A stretch of 64,000 nucleotides of DNA, taken from contig NZ_CP007030.1 of the NCBI RefSeq assembly GCF_000227665.2, forward strand, positions 1 through 64,000, written 5' to 3'. Under the pieces are notes generated by a model, which made no database searches, was not told the DNA's origin, and worked only from the letters and a program-made list of their open reading frames with translations. This stretch comes from Thiomicrospira aerophila AL3 (GTDB taxonomy: Bacteria; Pseudomonadota; Gammaproteobacteria; Thiomicrospirales; Thiomicrospiraceae). The position numbers and the translations under genes were made by a program. Positions 17,751 to 26,849 of the stretch are shown here, piece by piece; the first letter of the stretch is position 1, and every line of letters starts with the position of its first letter.

Positions 17751-19795
17751 CCTGCGCAATGGCTAGACAGAAAATGAATAAACTGTTGTTCATCCATGGG
17801 TTTAGCAAAAAAATATCCCTGAATCAGTCCGCACCCTTGCTGTTCAAGCCATTGTTTTTGCTCTGATGTTTCAACACCTTCCGCTATGACAGTCAGTTTT
17901 AAGGCTTGGGCTAAGGCTATCACCGCTTGAGTAATCGCATGGATATCGTCGTGTTCTTGCTGGCCAAGATCATCCACTAAGCTTTTATCAATTTTAAGTT
18001 TTTTAACGGCCAGTTTACGAAGCTGAGCTAGGTTTGAATAACCGGTACCAAAGTCATCAATCGCAATCAAAAAGCCACGTTCGGCAAGCGCACTGATGTT
18101 TTTTAAAGCGATATCATTGCCTTCTTCCACCAATTGACTTTCGGTTATTTCCAGTTCTAAGCAATAAGGTGGAATAGTATAAGCAGTAATACGCTCAACA
18201 AGATAATCAACAATGTTGGGTTCTGATAAAAATTCAGCTGGAATGTTGATGGCAAGATAAAGCGTGTCAAAACCCTGTTTATGCCAGCTGCGTAAATAGG
18301 CAAGTGATTTTTCAATAAGCCAGTAGGTAATGGGAATGATCAATCGTGTTTGTTCAGCAATCGGTATAAAAGTGCTGGGCGGAATAGATTCCCCTTTGCT
18401 GGTACACCAGCGCAACAACACTTCGGCGCCAACACATTTTTTGGAGGAGAGATTAAGTTGCGGTTGAAATACCAGTGAAAACTCGCCGTTTTGCTGGGCG
18501 GCTTGCATTTGTGACAAGAGCACCAGATATTGTTCAGATTGTTTTGCAAAGGCGGGTTCATAGAGCACATAATCTTTGTTGTGAATCTTTTTTGCTTTAT
18601 GCAAGGCTGTTTCAGCACAATGAAATAATGCATCAAAACGCTCGCCATGTTCCGGTGACAAACTTATTCCTGCTCTAGCCATGAGTTTGATCGGATAATG
18701 GGGTGAAACTTGAATCGCCTTAATCGCCTCTAAGGCGCGTTCTATCAAATTCGTCAATTCATGGATATCCTTGTAAGGCATGATCAACAAAAAATCATCT
18801 TTATGGATTCGGCTGATGTGTGTATCTGACGAAAAAAACGCTTTTAAGTGATTAGCGACCCGTTGGAGCACTAAGTCTCCAACAGCGTGTCCTAACACAT
18901 CATTAATAAGCTTAAAGTTTTGGATATCCAGCAAGACAAACGCATAGACGTCTCTTGTTGTATCACGCAATTTATGCCAGGCGTTTTGAGTGGCAAAGCG
19001 GCTCGATAATCCAGTTAACTGATCATTATGAAGAAGTGTAGAGAGTTTCTTTTGGGTGTTAAATTGATCCGTTAAGTCAATTAATGAACCAATCATTTTG
19101 ATAGGCTGACCCTGTTTATCATAGTGCAGAACGCGTCCGCTATCATGTACCAGCCGTTCGCCAACAGGTGTGATAATTCGGTAGGTGTGGGTGAATGTGT
19201 CGCCTGTTGCTAGCACCTGTTCAATAGCTTGCCAAACCCGCGCAAAATCTTCTGGGTGAATCCGAGAGGTAAAATGCGATAGTTGGCTCGGATCCTCTAA
19301 GCTTTGGTAAGCAAAAATATCGCGCCAGGCCTGGTTATGATCAATTCTATTGGTAATGATGTCCCATGACCACATGCCTTGTTGAGATATATCGTAGGCT
19401 TGTAGCAGTTCGGTATTGAGTTGTTGGGATAGTTCTTTAAAGTTTATTAAGGCCGTTTGGTCAAGAGCAATCCCAACAAGATAGTTTTGGTCATCCTGGT
19501 GCAGTTGCCGATAAATAAGCTGGTAGTGACGCCCTGCTAAGTAAGAGCTACAAGCGGAAAGTTTACCCTGTAAAGCTTGTTCAATTTGGTTAAGTATTGC
19601 AGGATTATCGGCATAGACGTCGCGATAATTCAGACCAACCACTTCATTGTCTTTAATCCCAAGCTTTTCTAAGCCTTGACCCTTTGAGAATTTAAAGTAA
19701 CCTTGTTCGTCAATGACAAATACAATCAAAGGCATGGACTCAAGCACCCAGTCAAACACGGTCGTAAATAATGGTTCAGGGTGTGAAGGATTCAC
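17747..19795 (-). CDS. PAS-GGDEF-EAL protein, probable c-di-GMP phosphodiesterase
   Basis: 682 residues: two PAS-like regions (about 10-120 and 125-250), a GGDEF domain and an EAL domain. The GGDEF signature is degenerate (RIHKDDF), so cyclase activity is unlikely. The EAL domain keeps its key residues: [45 protein letters not shown] and GYFFAKP. It therefore probably degrades c-di-GMP, with the degenerate domain possibly regulatory. It is convergent with the NosP-like/kinase pair, overlapping by 4 bases, and divergent from rmuC. Confidence 0.9.
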   Translation of the reverse strand: MNPSHPEPLFTTVFDWVLESMPLIVFVIDEQGYFKFSKGQGLEKLGIKDNEVVGLNYRDVYADNPAILNQIEQALQGKLSACSSYLAGRHYQLIYRQLHQDDQNYLVGIALDQTALINFKELSQQLNTELLQAYDISQQGMWSWDIITNRIDHNQAWRDIFAYQSLEDPSQLSHFTSRIHPEDFARVWQAIEQVLATGDTFTHTYRIITPVGERLVHDSGRVLHYDKQGQPIKMIGSLIDLTDQFNTQKKLSTLLHNDQLTGLSSRFATQNAWHKLRDTTRDVYAFVLLDIQNFKLINDVLGHAVGDLVLQRVANHLKAFFSSDTHISRIHKDDFLLIMPYKDIHELTNLIERALEAIKAIQVSPHYPIKLMARAGISLSPEHGERFDALFHCAETALHKAKKIHNKDYVLYEPAFAKQSEQYLVLLSQMQAAQQNGEFSLVFQPQLNLSSKKCVGAEVLLRWCTSKGESIPPSTFIPIAEQTRLIIPITYWLIEKSLAYLRSWHKQGFDTLYLAINIPAEFLSEPNIVDYLVERITAYTIPPYCLELEITESQLVEEGNDIALKNISALAERGFLIAIDDFGTGYSNLAQLRKLAVKKLKIDKSLVDDLGQQEHDDIHAITQAVIALAQALKLTVIAEGVETSEQKQWLEQQGCGLIQGYFFAKPMDEQQFIHFLSSHCAG

Positions 19796-19875
19796 GCCAA
19801 GGCCTCCAATGCCAACTGTTGTGAATTTTTTATAATGTTAGTTTACTAAATTTTAACCTGTTTGTAGAAGGCTAA

Positions 19876-21207
19876 TTGATCACTATGATGATAGATACGT
19901 TTATTTTAATTTCCAGCGGGTTATTGCTAGGGTTGTTACTAGCAGGCCTGCTAGTCTGGCGCAAACAGGTTAAGCAAAATCAGGCTCAGCTGACCGAACT
20001 GCACTCCTATCAACAACGTTTTCAACAACTTAGTGAAGACTATCGTGCCTTAGAAAGTCGTTATGATGCCGCGCAGCAGCATTTTGCACAAGAGCGCGAA
20101 CATTTTAGTAATACTAAGGCGGCATTAACCCATGAATTTGAAAATTTGGCGCAACGGATTTTTGAACAACAGGGTCAGCAGTTTTCACAACAAAATCAAA
20201 CGCAAATAAGCCAGCTTTTGCAGCCCTTTCGGGAGCAGGTGTCGAGTTTTCAGCAGCGAGTAAATGAAGTACACGATGCGGCTACTCGTGGGCAAGCAGG
20301 CCTGCAAGCGGAGTTGCGCAAAGTCATCGAATTGGGCATGAGCATGAGTCAAGAAGCGCATAACCTCACGCGGGCGTTAAAGGGTGATGCGCAACAGCGC
20401 GGGGCTTGGGGGGAAGCGCAATTACGTCGCACGCTAGAAATGAGCGGGTTGATCGAATCGGTTCATTTTAGTGTACAAGATAGTTTTAAGGATGCCCAGC
20501 ACCGCGATAAACGCACGGATTTTGTGATTAGACTGCCAGATGCAAAACACATTATCTTGGATAGTAAGGTGTCGTTAGTTGCGTATGATCGTTGGGTGGC
20601 CACCGAATCTGAATCACCAGCGGCACAACAGGCCGCGCTCGATGCACACTGTCAGGCCGTGCGTCGGCATATTCAAGAGTTGGCCGCGAAAGATTACACT
20701 CAACTTATTGGGGTAAAAAGTCCGAGCTTTGTGCTGCTGTTTATGCCGATTGAGCCGGCTTATATTGCGGCCTTAAAAGCCCAGCCGGGTTTGTTTGATG
20801 AAGCCTATAATCAGGGTGTAGTGTTGGTATCCCACACCACTTTGCTGCCCATTTTGCGCACCATCACTAATTTATGGACTCTGGCACAGAGCCAAAATGA
20901 GGCTCAAGCATTAGGCGAAAAGGCGGGCGAAATTTATCAGCAGGTGAGTGTCATTGCCGAGCGACTCACCAAATTAGGTACAAGCCTGAGTGCGGCGAGT
21001 AATCATTACAACAGCACCGTCACCGCCCTGGCGGGTAATCAAGGTCTTTATGGTAAGGTAGCGCGTTTTAATCAGCTTTCGACCAAGGTGCAAAAATCCT
21101 TACCGACATTAGAAACCAAGCATATAGACTTTGATACTGAGCGCTTGAGTATGTTGATAGACCCGTTGAATACAGATTTAGACAAGACGTCAGAAAAAAT
21201 TAATTGA
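19876..21207 (+). CDS. rmuC: DNA recombination protein RmuC
   Basis: RmuC-family protein; the family limits inversion between short inverted repeats and carries a nuclease-like fold. The 443 residues show an N-terminal transmembrane helix (about 4-26), a long coiled coil rich in Gln and Glu (about 30-150), and the conserved core QRGAWGEAQLRRTLE, DFVIRLPDAKHIILDSKVSL and LLFMPIEPAYIAAL. TTG at 19876 or ATG at 19885 could be the start; AGAAGG sits 4 or 13 bases before them. It has two CAGGCCTG sites near its 5' end and middle. Confidence 0.92.
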   Translation: MITMMIDTFILISSGLLLGLLLAGLLVWRKQVKQNQAQLTELHSYQQRFQQLSEDYRALESRYDAAQQHFAQEREHFSNTKAALTHEFENLAQRIFEQQGQQFSQQNQTQISQLLQPFREQVSSFQQRVNEVHDAATRGQAGLQAELRKVIELGMSMSQEAHNLTRALKGDAQQRGAWGEAQLRRTLEMSGLIESVHFSVQDSFKDAQHRDKRTDFVIRLPDAKHIILDSKVSLVAYDRWVATESESPAAQQAALDAHCQAVRRHIQELAAKDYTQLIGVKSPSFVLLFMPIEPAYIAALKAQPGLFDEAYNQGVVLVSHTTLLPILRTITNLWTLAQSQNEAQALGEKAGEIYQQVSVIAERLTKLGTSLSAASNHYNSTVTALAGNQGLYGKVARFNQLSTKVQKSLPTLETKHIDFDTERLSMLIDPLNTDLDKTSEKIN

Positions 21208-21251
21208 TATATTTATTCGATTAGTGTAATTTGGCTAGAAATTAATCACAG

Positions 21252-22475
21252 ATGAAACCTATGCCGCTTAATGAATCTATGCAATTTGAATGGCGACGCG
21301 CGCTAATAAAGCTTTTGCAGCTTAACTTGGTGTTTTTGTTGTTAGCTATTATTGGCAATTTATTATTTGATCGTCTGCTGTTAGCCGCCGTTCATACTTT
21401 GGCGCTAGTAATTCTGACAGTTTTACTTTGGGCTGCACGCGAAACTGAATTGTCTCGCATAGAGCATGCTTATTTGTTGACCATGTTCATTTACTTTTTT
21501 AGTTTCTTTTGGTTAAAACTAGAAGCTTTTGATTTAATTTGGTTAACCTTGTTTCCTGCCATGGCGGCTTTTGTGGTTCAAACTAATAAACGCCTATTAC
21601 AATGGTTGGTCTCTTTTCAAGCAGGCCTGCTAGCGGTATTAGTGATTGTCAGTCAACAATGGCTTGGCTTGGCTTATAGTCCATTTTTGGTTGGTAACCT
21701 GATGTTTGCCAGTATTTTTATAAGTATGTTGGCTTGGTACAACTTTAATTACAAAACCAAGCTGATAGCCGCGCAGCAAGCATTTAATAGTCATTTAGAG
21801 CTGCGAGTTGCCGAAGCTACCCAAACTATTGCACAACTTAATCAGGATTTAGAGGCATCACAGCGAGATGTTGTACTTCGATTAGGTGAAATATGTGAAG
21901 TCCGTTCAAAAGAAACCGGTCAGCATGTACAGCGGGTATCAGAGTACAGCCGTTTTTTAGCAGGTTTATATGGACTTGATGCAACCGATATAAACTTGTT
22001 GCATGATGCGGCGCCGTTGCACGATGTAGGCAAAGTAGCGATACCGGATGCCATTTTAAATAAACCTGGTCGTTATACAGATGCTGAATTTGCGATTATG
22101 CGCGAGCACGCCAATATAGGTTATAACCTGCTAAAAACGTCTAATCAGCCGCTGTTAAAGATGGCGGCGATTATTGCTCGCGATCACCATGAATGGTGGA
22201 ATGGGCAGGGCTATCCAAATCAACTCACGGGTGAAAATATTTCTATTTATGGGCGCATTGTGGCGATTGCTGATGTATTTGATGCACTGTCATTTGAGCG
22301 AGTGTATAAACCGGCTTGGTCGGATGAAAAAATTTATAGTTATTTTGAGCAGCACTTAGGGACACAGTTTGATCCGACTCTGTGCCAGTTATTTTTAGAC
22401 TATTATGCCGAGTTTATTAAATTGCGTAATAAATTCAGCCAGGAACCAGCTCAAAAATCAAAAAAAGCCGCATAA
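21252..22475 (+). CDS. Membrane HD-GYP domain protein (c-di-GMP phosphodiesterase), copy 2
   Basis: 407 residues, paralogue of the protein at 13564 along its whole length, with the same plan: about six N-terminal membrane segments, coiled coil around residue 190, and HD-GYP domain. His257-Asp258 lie in HDVGKVAIPD; HHEWWNGQGYP and AIADVFDALSFERVYKPAW are almost identical to copy 1. The C-terminus carries a short basic tail (QKSKKAA) not found in copy 1. ATG at 21252 is used; an in-frame ATG at 21261 is possible. Predicted active phosphodiesterase. Confidence 0.9.
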   Translation: MKPMPLNESMQFEWRRALIKLLQLNLVFLLLAIIGNLLFDRLLLAAVHTLALVILTVLLWAARETELSRIEHAYLLTMFIYFFSFFWLKLEAFDLIWLTLFPAMAAFVVQTNKRLLQWLVSFQAGLLAVLVIVSQQWLGLAYSPFLVGNLMFASIFISMLAWYNFNYKTKLIAAQQAFNSHLELRVAEATQTIAQLNQDLEASQRDVVLRLGEICEVRSKETGQHVQRVSEYSRFLAGLYGLDATDINLLHDAAPLHDVGKVAIPDAILNKPGRYTDAEFAIMREHANIGYNLLKTSNQPLLKMAAIIARDHHEWWNGQGYPNQLTGENISIYGRIVAIADVFDALSFERVYKPAWSDEKIYSYFEQHLGTQFDPTLCQLFLDYYAEFIKLRNKFSQEPAQKSKKAA

Positions 22476-22498
22476 TTTTGATTCTAAAACTATTCGCT

Positions 22499-22906
22499 CT
22501 AAGACTTAGAAGTACTTGCTGGTCTAGCTTCCGCAGCTAGTTTTAAGTGCATCGCCACTTTAGCTTGTAATGAAATAGGTATAATTGGCTTGGTGATAAA
22601 GTCATTACCGCCACTAGCATAAGCCTGCTTTTCGTCTTCAGGGTTGGATTTGGCAGTGATAAAAATTATGGGTGTTAGCGCAAATTGCGGCATCTTGCGA
22701 ACGAGTTGACAAAACTCATAACCATCCATATCGGGCATCATCACGTCGAGCAATATGATATCAGGCGTATAAGTTTTTAACAGCTCGACCCCTTTTAACG
22801 CTGAATTAACAACTTTGATGTCATAATCATGTCTAAATAGGTCGATCATCAATTTAAGATTGAGAGGGTTGTCATCAATACAAAGAAGCTTTGCTTTTTG
22901 TGGCAT
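22499..22906 (-). CDS. Single-domain response regulator
   Basis: 135 residues forming one receiver domain: acidic pair in LCIDDNPLN, phosphoacceptor aspartate in ILLDVMMPDMDG, threonine in FITAKS and lysine in FITKPI. There is no output domain. It lies 28 bases after the large hybrid kinase on the same strand and is probably its phosphorelay partner or a CheY-like effector. Confidence 0.9.
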   Translation of the reverse strand: MPQKAKLLCIDDNPLNLKLMIDLFRHDYDIKVVNSALKGVELLKTYTPDIILLDVMMPDMDGYEFCQLVRKMPQFALTPIIFITAKSNPEDEKQAYASGGNDFITKPIIPISLQAKVAMHLKLAAEARPASTSKS

Positions 22907-22934
22907 GCTTTATCCTATAAAATTACCTAGAGCG

Positions 22935-25900
22935 TCATTTTATATCAATACAAAAAGTAGGGTTATTAATTAATTCTAATGCTTGTTCAAATTCAAATTG
23001 ATTAATACTATCTTCAATTTTGTCAAACAGTGTTTCAGGCAACATAGGTTTTAGGTTTACTGTCAATTCTTGCCATAAGGATAAACTGTTGCCATCAAAA
23101 GTCTGTAAAGCGTGTTTAAGTTCTTCTAATTTTGCAACGATTTCTGTGTGATCAAGCACCGGGTAAGACTGGGTATAGTCTGAAGTATTAGGGTTTGATA
23201 AAAATTGTTTTAAATTAGCAAAGCTCAGTTCGCAAGCACTCTGACAGTCGCTAAAAGATTCGGCTAACAACGTGGCAAGTTCGGTATCTGCATACTGTCC
23301 TGTCAGTATTTTATCCATCTGCATCAGATGTTCGCTAATCAAGTACGCACCTAGTGAAGCGGATATACCTTTAAAGCTATGAATGAGTTGTCTAAGTTCG
23401 GGCCATTTATGCTCATTGACTAGTGCGGTGACTTTGGTATTCATCTGATGATAGTTTTGATAATAATCTGCTAATAGGCGATGCAATAAAGCCCGTGAGC
23501 CATTTAAATAAATCAGGGCTTGATTTAGGTCAAAGCCATAAATTTCCGGTAAATGCTGTTCTTCAGTCTCATCAGCTTTCAAGTTATTCTGCGTATTTAA
23601 GCCATTAAGATGTGCATTTGATTTTAATGGCGCTGACACGAGTTCGGCTATCGTCACAAATAAGGATTGGGGCTGAAAAGGTTTTAGCATCGCACTGACA
23701 TAGCGATCTTTAAGGTGGGTAAGTTCTGATTCAAGAGAGTCGGCTGACAGCATAATAATTGGGGTGGTTGCATAATTCACCATATTGCGCAACTTGGCAA
23801 GGGTCTCTAAACCACTTAACCCAGGTAAGTTTTGGTCTAACAAAATTAAAGACGGTGGCTGCAAGGCTTGCTGCTGGGCATAGCTAAGCAGCGCTTCACC
23901 TGAATTGAATAGCTGATGTCTAACCCGTTCTGAGTCAAATAGTTCGCTAATAATCTGTCGATTGATCGGGTTGTCTTCTGCCACCCAAACTTGAGTATGG
24001 CTAAAATCAAACTTTAATTGTGTAAAAGCATCAACAGGTGATGTCAGAGGTTCACATTTAGGTAGTTGAATGTTGAAATAAAACTCTGACCCTTGCCCAG
24101 GATGACTGTTGACAGCAATTGTTCCGCCCATCTGCTTTACAAAGGCCTGAGATATCGCTAAGCCCAGTCCAGTACCGCCATAGCGACGCGTGGTACTGCT
24201 GTCGGCTTGATAAAAAGGGGTAAACAAGCCATCAACTTGCGAAGCGGTCATGCCAATACCGGTATCCTGTACTCGAACCGATAGCTTATAGTGTTGATCT
24301 TTTTCAGTAAGATCGACAAGCAGTGATATCTGACCAAGCTCAGTAAATTTAATCGCATTTCCCACAAGATTGGTAATGACCTGTTGTAGGCGCAATCCAT
24401 CGCCTATTGCCCACATGTTTTTCAGCTGGTCAATATTGGTGTTAAAAGTAATTGCGCTGTTATTAAACTGATAGTCAAAAATATTGCGCACATAATCAAA
24501 TGGATCAAACAAGCAAAACGGATGTTGTTCCAGTTGTACGCGATCGGCTTCGATTTTACTAAAGTCTAATAATTCATTAACAATCATCAATAGGCTTTTG
24601 CCGGCTTGTTCTATTTTGTTCGCGTAATCATGCTGTTGATTATTTAAGCGAGTCATTTTTAATAAGTGACACATGCCAATGACGGCATTTAGTGGGGTGC
24701 GGAGCTCGTGGCTAACATTGGCAACCAACTGTGATTTAGCTTGATTGCTGACTTCAGCTTGTTGCGTTTTGACCTCAAGTTCTTGTTGCAACTTAATAAG
24801 CGGGTCAATGTTTGTGTGGGTGCCCAGCATTCTAATTGGCGTACCATCTGGAAGGTGTTGGGTGACGCGACCACGCCCTTGAATCCAAGTGTAACTGTTG
24901 AGGTGGTTCTTTAGACGATATACCACTTCAAAGGAACGATTACTTTTGATTGCCTCATCAACCTTTTCAAACATGATCGTCAAGTCATCAGGATGTACCA
25001 TGGCTTTGAATTCGTCTAACTGCAGCTGTTTGCTAAGTGCAGGGTAGCCTAGCATTCGCATACATTCTGGCGACCAAAGTAATTGCTCTTCCATATCCCA
25101 TTCCCAATAGCCAGTTTCACTTGCAGCCACGATACTGTCGTAACGTGCAATGGTTTGCTCTAGACCCAACTGTTGATGCTTTTGCACAGTAACATTTTGC
25201 AAATGTACAAAAATGCGTAATAACTGATCATGCTCATCGCGCTCGGTAGTCATGGCCATATCAAACCAAATAGGTGCATGATCGGGTAAACTCAACTCTA
25301 CATTTAACTGGGCTGAATTAAGTTTGCCGTTGTACAGTTGTTCAAGCTGTTGGTTAAACTCCTGTTGCTGTGAGGGCAAAAAGTATTGACCTAGATCGGT
25401 GAGTTTAATGGTTTCGGGAAGTTGATCACTCAATTGACGTGCATAGTCGTTTAAGGGGATCAGCCTTGCCTGGTCAGTTGTATCAACAAAAAACAACATT
25501 TGATGGGCGTGACTAAGCAGCGTTTCAACTTTTGCTAATTGATAAGACTGTAGCTGTAAATCAAAATGAGCGCTGACCAGGCCTGCTAACTCGGCCAAAC
25601 GCTCAAACTCAGCTGCCGATAATTGGCGTGGCTGATGATCAATAATACAAAGCGTGCCAATAACCAAATTATTAACTAATCGAATCGGTTGGCCGGCATA
25701 AAAAATAATGGGATTTTCTTTGGCAATAACAAAAGGGTTGTCGAAGAAGCGTTCGTCTTCACGTGTGTCTGGAATTAATAAGGCTTGGTCAGAGGCTACC
25801 ACATGACCACAAATGGAAATGTCACGATCAGATTCAGTTAAGTTAAATCCCTCACGGGCTACAAAGCATTGGCGACTCGATTCAACGACACTAATAAATG

Positions 25901-26039
25901 CAATTGGGACGTTGAACACTTGGGCCGTGAGTGCAACAATAGATTGCATAAAAGGCTGCATAGTGGCCTCTTCAAAATGCAATCGTTTTAAAGCCAATAG
26001 GCGTTCAGCTTCGTTAGCAGGTTTTGATGGTCGAATCAT
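22935..26039 (-). CDS. GAF-PAS hybrid sensor histidine kinase with receiver and Hpt
   Basis: 1034 residues, apparently cytosolic. Order: GAF domain (about 15-165), a PAS-like region (about 170-290), a PAS/PAC domain (about 295-415), phosphoacceptor domain with His444 in VANVSHELRTPLN, ATPase domain ([27 protein letters not shown]), receiver with Asp735 in LILLDQNLPG, and an Hpt domain with His887 in LIHSFKGISASLGA. It holds a complete internal phosphorelay. The single-domain regulator at 22499 is downstream on the same strand. It is divergent from lapG, so it may feed into adhesion control, but that is only location. Confidence 0.9.
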   Translation of the reverse strand: MIRPSKPANEAERLLALKRLHFEEATMQPFMQSIVALTAQVFNVPIAFISVVESSRQCFVAREGFNLTESDRDISICGHVVASDQALLIPDTREDERFFDNPFVIAKENPIIFYAGQPIRLVNNLVIGTLCIIDHQPRQLSAAEFERLAELAGLVSAHFDLQLQSYQLAKVETLLSHAHQMLFFVDTTDQARLIPLNDYARQLSDQLPETIKLTDLGQYFLPSQQQEFNQQLEQLYNGKLNSAQLNVELSLPDHAPIWFDMAMTTERDEHDQLLRIFVHLQNVTVQKHQQLGLEQTIARYDSIVAASETGYWEWDMEEQLLWSPECMRMLGYPALSKQLQLDEFKAMVHPDDLTIMFEKVDEAIKSNRSFEVVYRLKNHLNSYTWIQGRGRVTQHLPDGTPIRMLGTHTNIDPLIKLQQELEVKTQQAEVSNQAKSQLVANVSHELRTPLNAVIGMCHLLKMTRLNNQQHDYANKIEQAGKSLLMIVNELLDFSKIEADRVQLEQHPFCLFDPFDYVRNIFDYQFNNSAITFNTNIDQLKNMWAIGDGLRLQQVITNLVGNAIKFTELGQISLLVDLTEKDQHYKLSVRVQDTGIGMTASQVDGLFTPFYQADSSTTRRYGGTGLGLAISQAFVKQMGGTIAVNSHPGQGSEFYFNIQLPKCEPLTSPVDAFTQLKFDFSHTQVWVAEDNPINRQIISELFDSERVRHQLFNSGEALLSYAQQQALQPPSLILLDQNLPGLSGLETLAKLRNMVNYATTPIIMLSADSLESELTHLKDRYVSAMLKPFQPQSLFVTIAELVSAPLKSNAHLNGLNTQNNLKADETEEQHLPEIYGFDLNQALIYLNGSRALLHRLLADYYQNYHQMNTKVTALVNEHKWPELRQLIHSFKGISASLGAYLISEHLMQMDKILTGQYADTELATLLAESFSDCQSACELSFANLKQFLSNPNTSDYTQSYPVLDHTEIVAKLEELKHALQTFDGNSLSLWQELTVNLKPMLPETLFDKIEDSINQFEFEQALELINNPTFCIDIK

Positions 26040-26118
26040 TTTATACTTCGTTATTTTACGTTTTATAGGGTAAGATTATGCCATAAACCTGATTGAGGGG
26101 GGCTGTTTCGCAACAGCA

Positions 26119-26829
26119 ATGATTAGCAAATCACATTTATTAAACATGCCTTGGCAACGCTTAACGCTATTGGGTTTATGCCTATTGATTGCGCTGGTGT
26201 GGTTGGGTATTTGGCAGTCCAATAAGGCCTACGCTCAAGTTACGATAAACTTTAATCAGTTTAACCAACAGTTGGTGCAAAAGTTTGGCGCTCGGCGCTT
26301 ACCTGTTGGACAAGCTTGGCAACAACTTGTAACCGAATTAAACGGCTTGTCTGACGTCCAAAAATTGCAACGCGTGAATGCTTTTTTTCACCAAAATGTA
26401 CGCTATCGTACCGACCAACAACTTTATGGCATGGAAGACTATTGGGCTACACCGCTAGAAACCTTGGGACATGGACTGGGTGATTGTGAGGACTATGCGA
26501 TTGCTAAATATATCACCTTGCGCAAAGCGGGCTTAACAGATCAGCAGTTACGACTTATTTATGTTCGTGCCAATGTGCGTGGTCGGGTGGAAGCTCACAT
26601 GGTTCTGGGCTACTACGCAACCCCCAATGCAGAACCGTTAATTTTAGACAGTTTAATCCCCCGAATTTTACCGGCCTCGCAGCGAACTGATTTAACACCG
26701 GTGTTCAGTTTTAATGCCCAAGGCTTGTGGGCTGGCAACCAGCGTTCAGCTTCTAGTCCAACGGCGCGGTTGTCGCGCTGGCGATCAGTATTAGATCGCT
26801 TAGCGGCAGAAGGAATTTATTTTGAATAG
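26119..26829 (+). CDS. lapG: Periplasmic adhesin-cleaving cysteine protease LapG
   Basis: Transglutaminase-like (peptidase C93) protease that cuts the N-terminal retention module of large adhesins when c-di-GMP is low. The 236 residues start with a membrane-spanning signal (about 13-35). The catalytic triad is visible: Cys123 in GLGDCEDYAIAKY, His160 in VEAHMVLGYY, Asp177 in LILDSL. lapD follows after 20 bases. The two adhesins with matching Pro-Ala-Ala-Gly sites lie 9-14 kb away in the same locus. Confidence 0.93.
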   Translation: MISKSHLLNMPWQRLTLLGLCLLIALVWLGIWQSNKAYAQVTINFNQFNQQLVQKFGARRLPVGQAWQQLVTELNGLSDVQKLQRVNAFFHQNVRYRTDQQLYGMEDYWATPLETLGHGLGDCEDYAIAKYITLRKAGLTDQQLRLIYVRANVRGRVEAHMVLGYYATPNAEPLILDSLIPRILPASQRTDLTPVFSFNAQGLWAGNQRSASSPTARLSRWRSVLDRLAAEGIYFE

Positions 26830-26849
26830 TCATCTAACTAGGAAGTACT

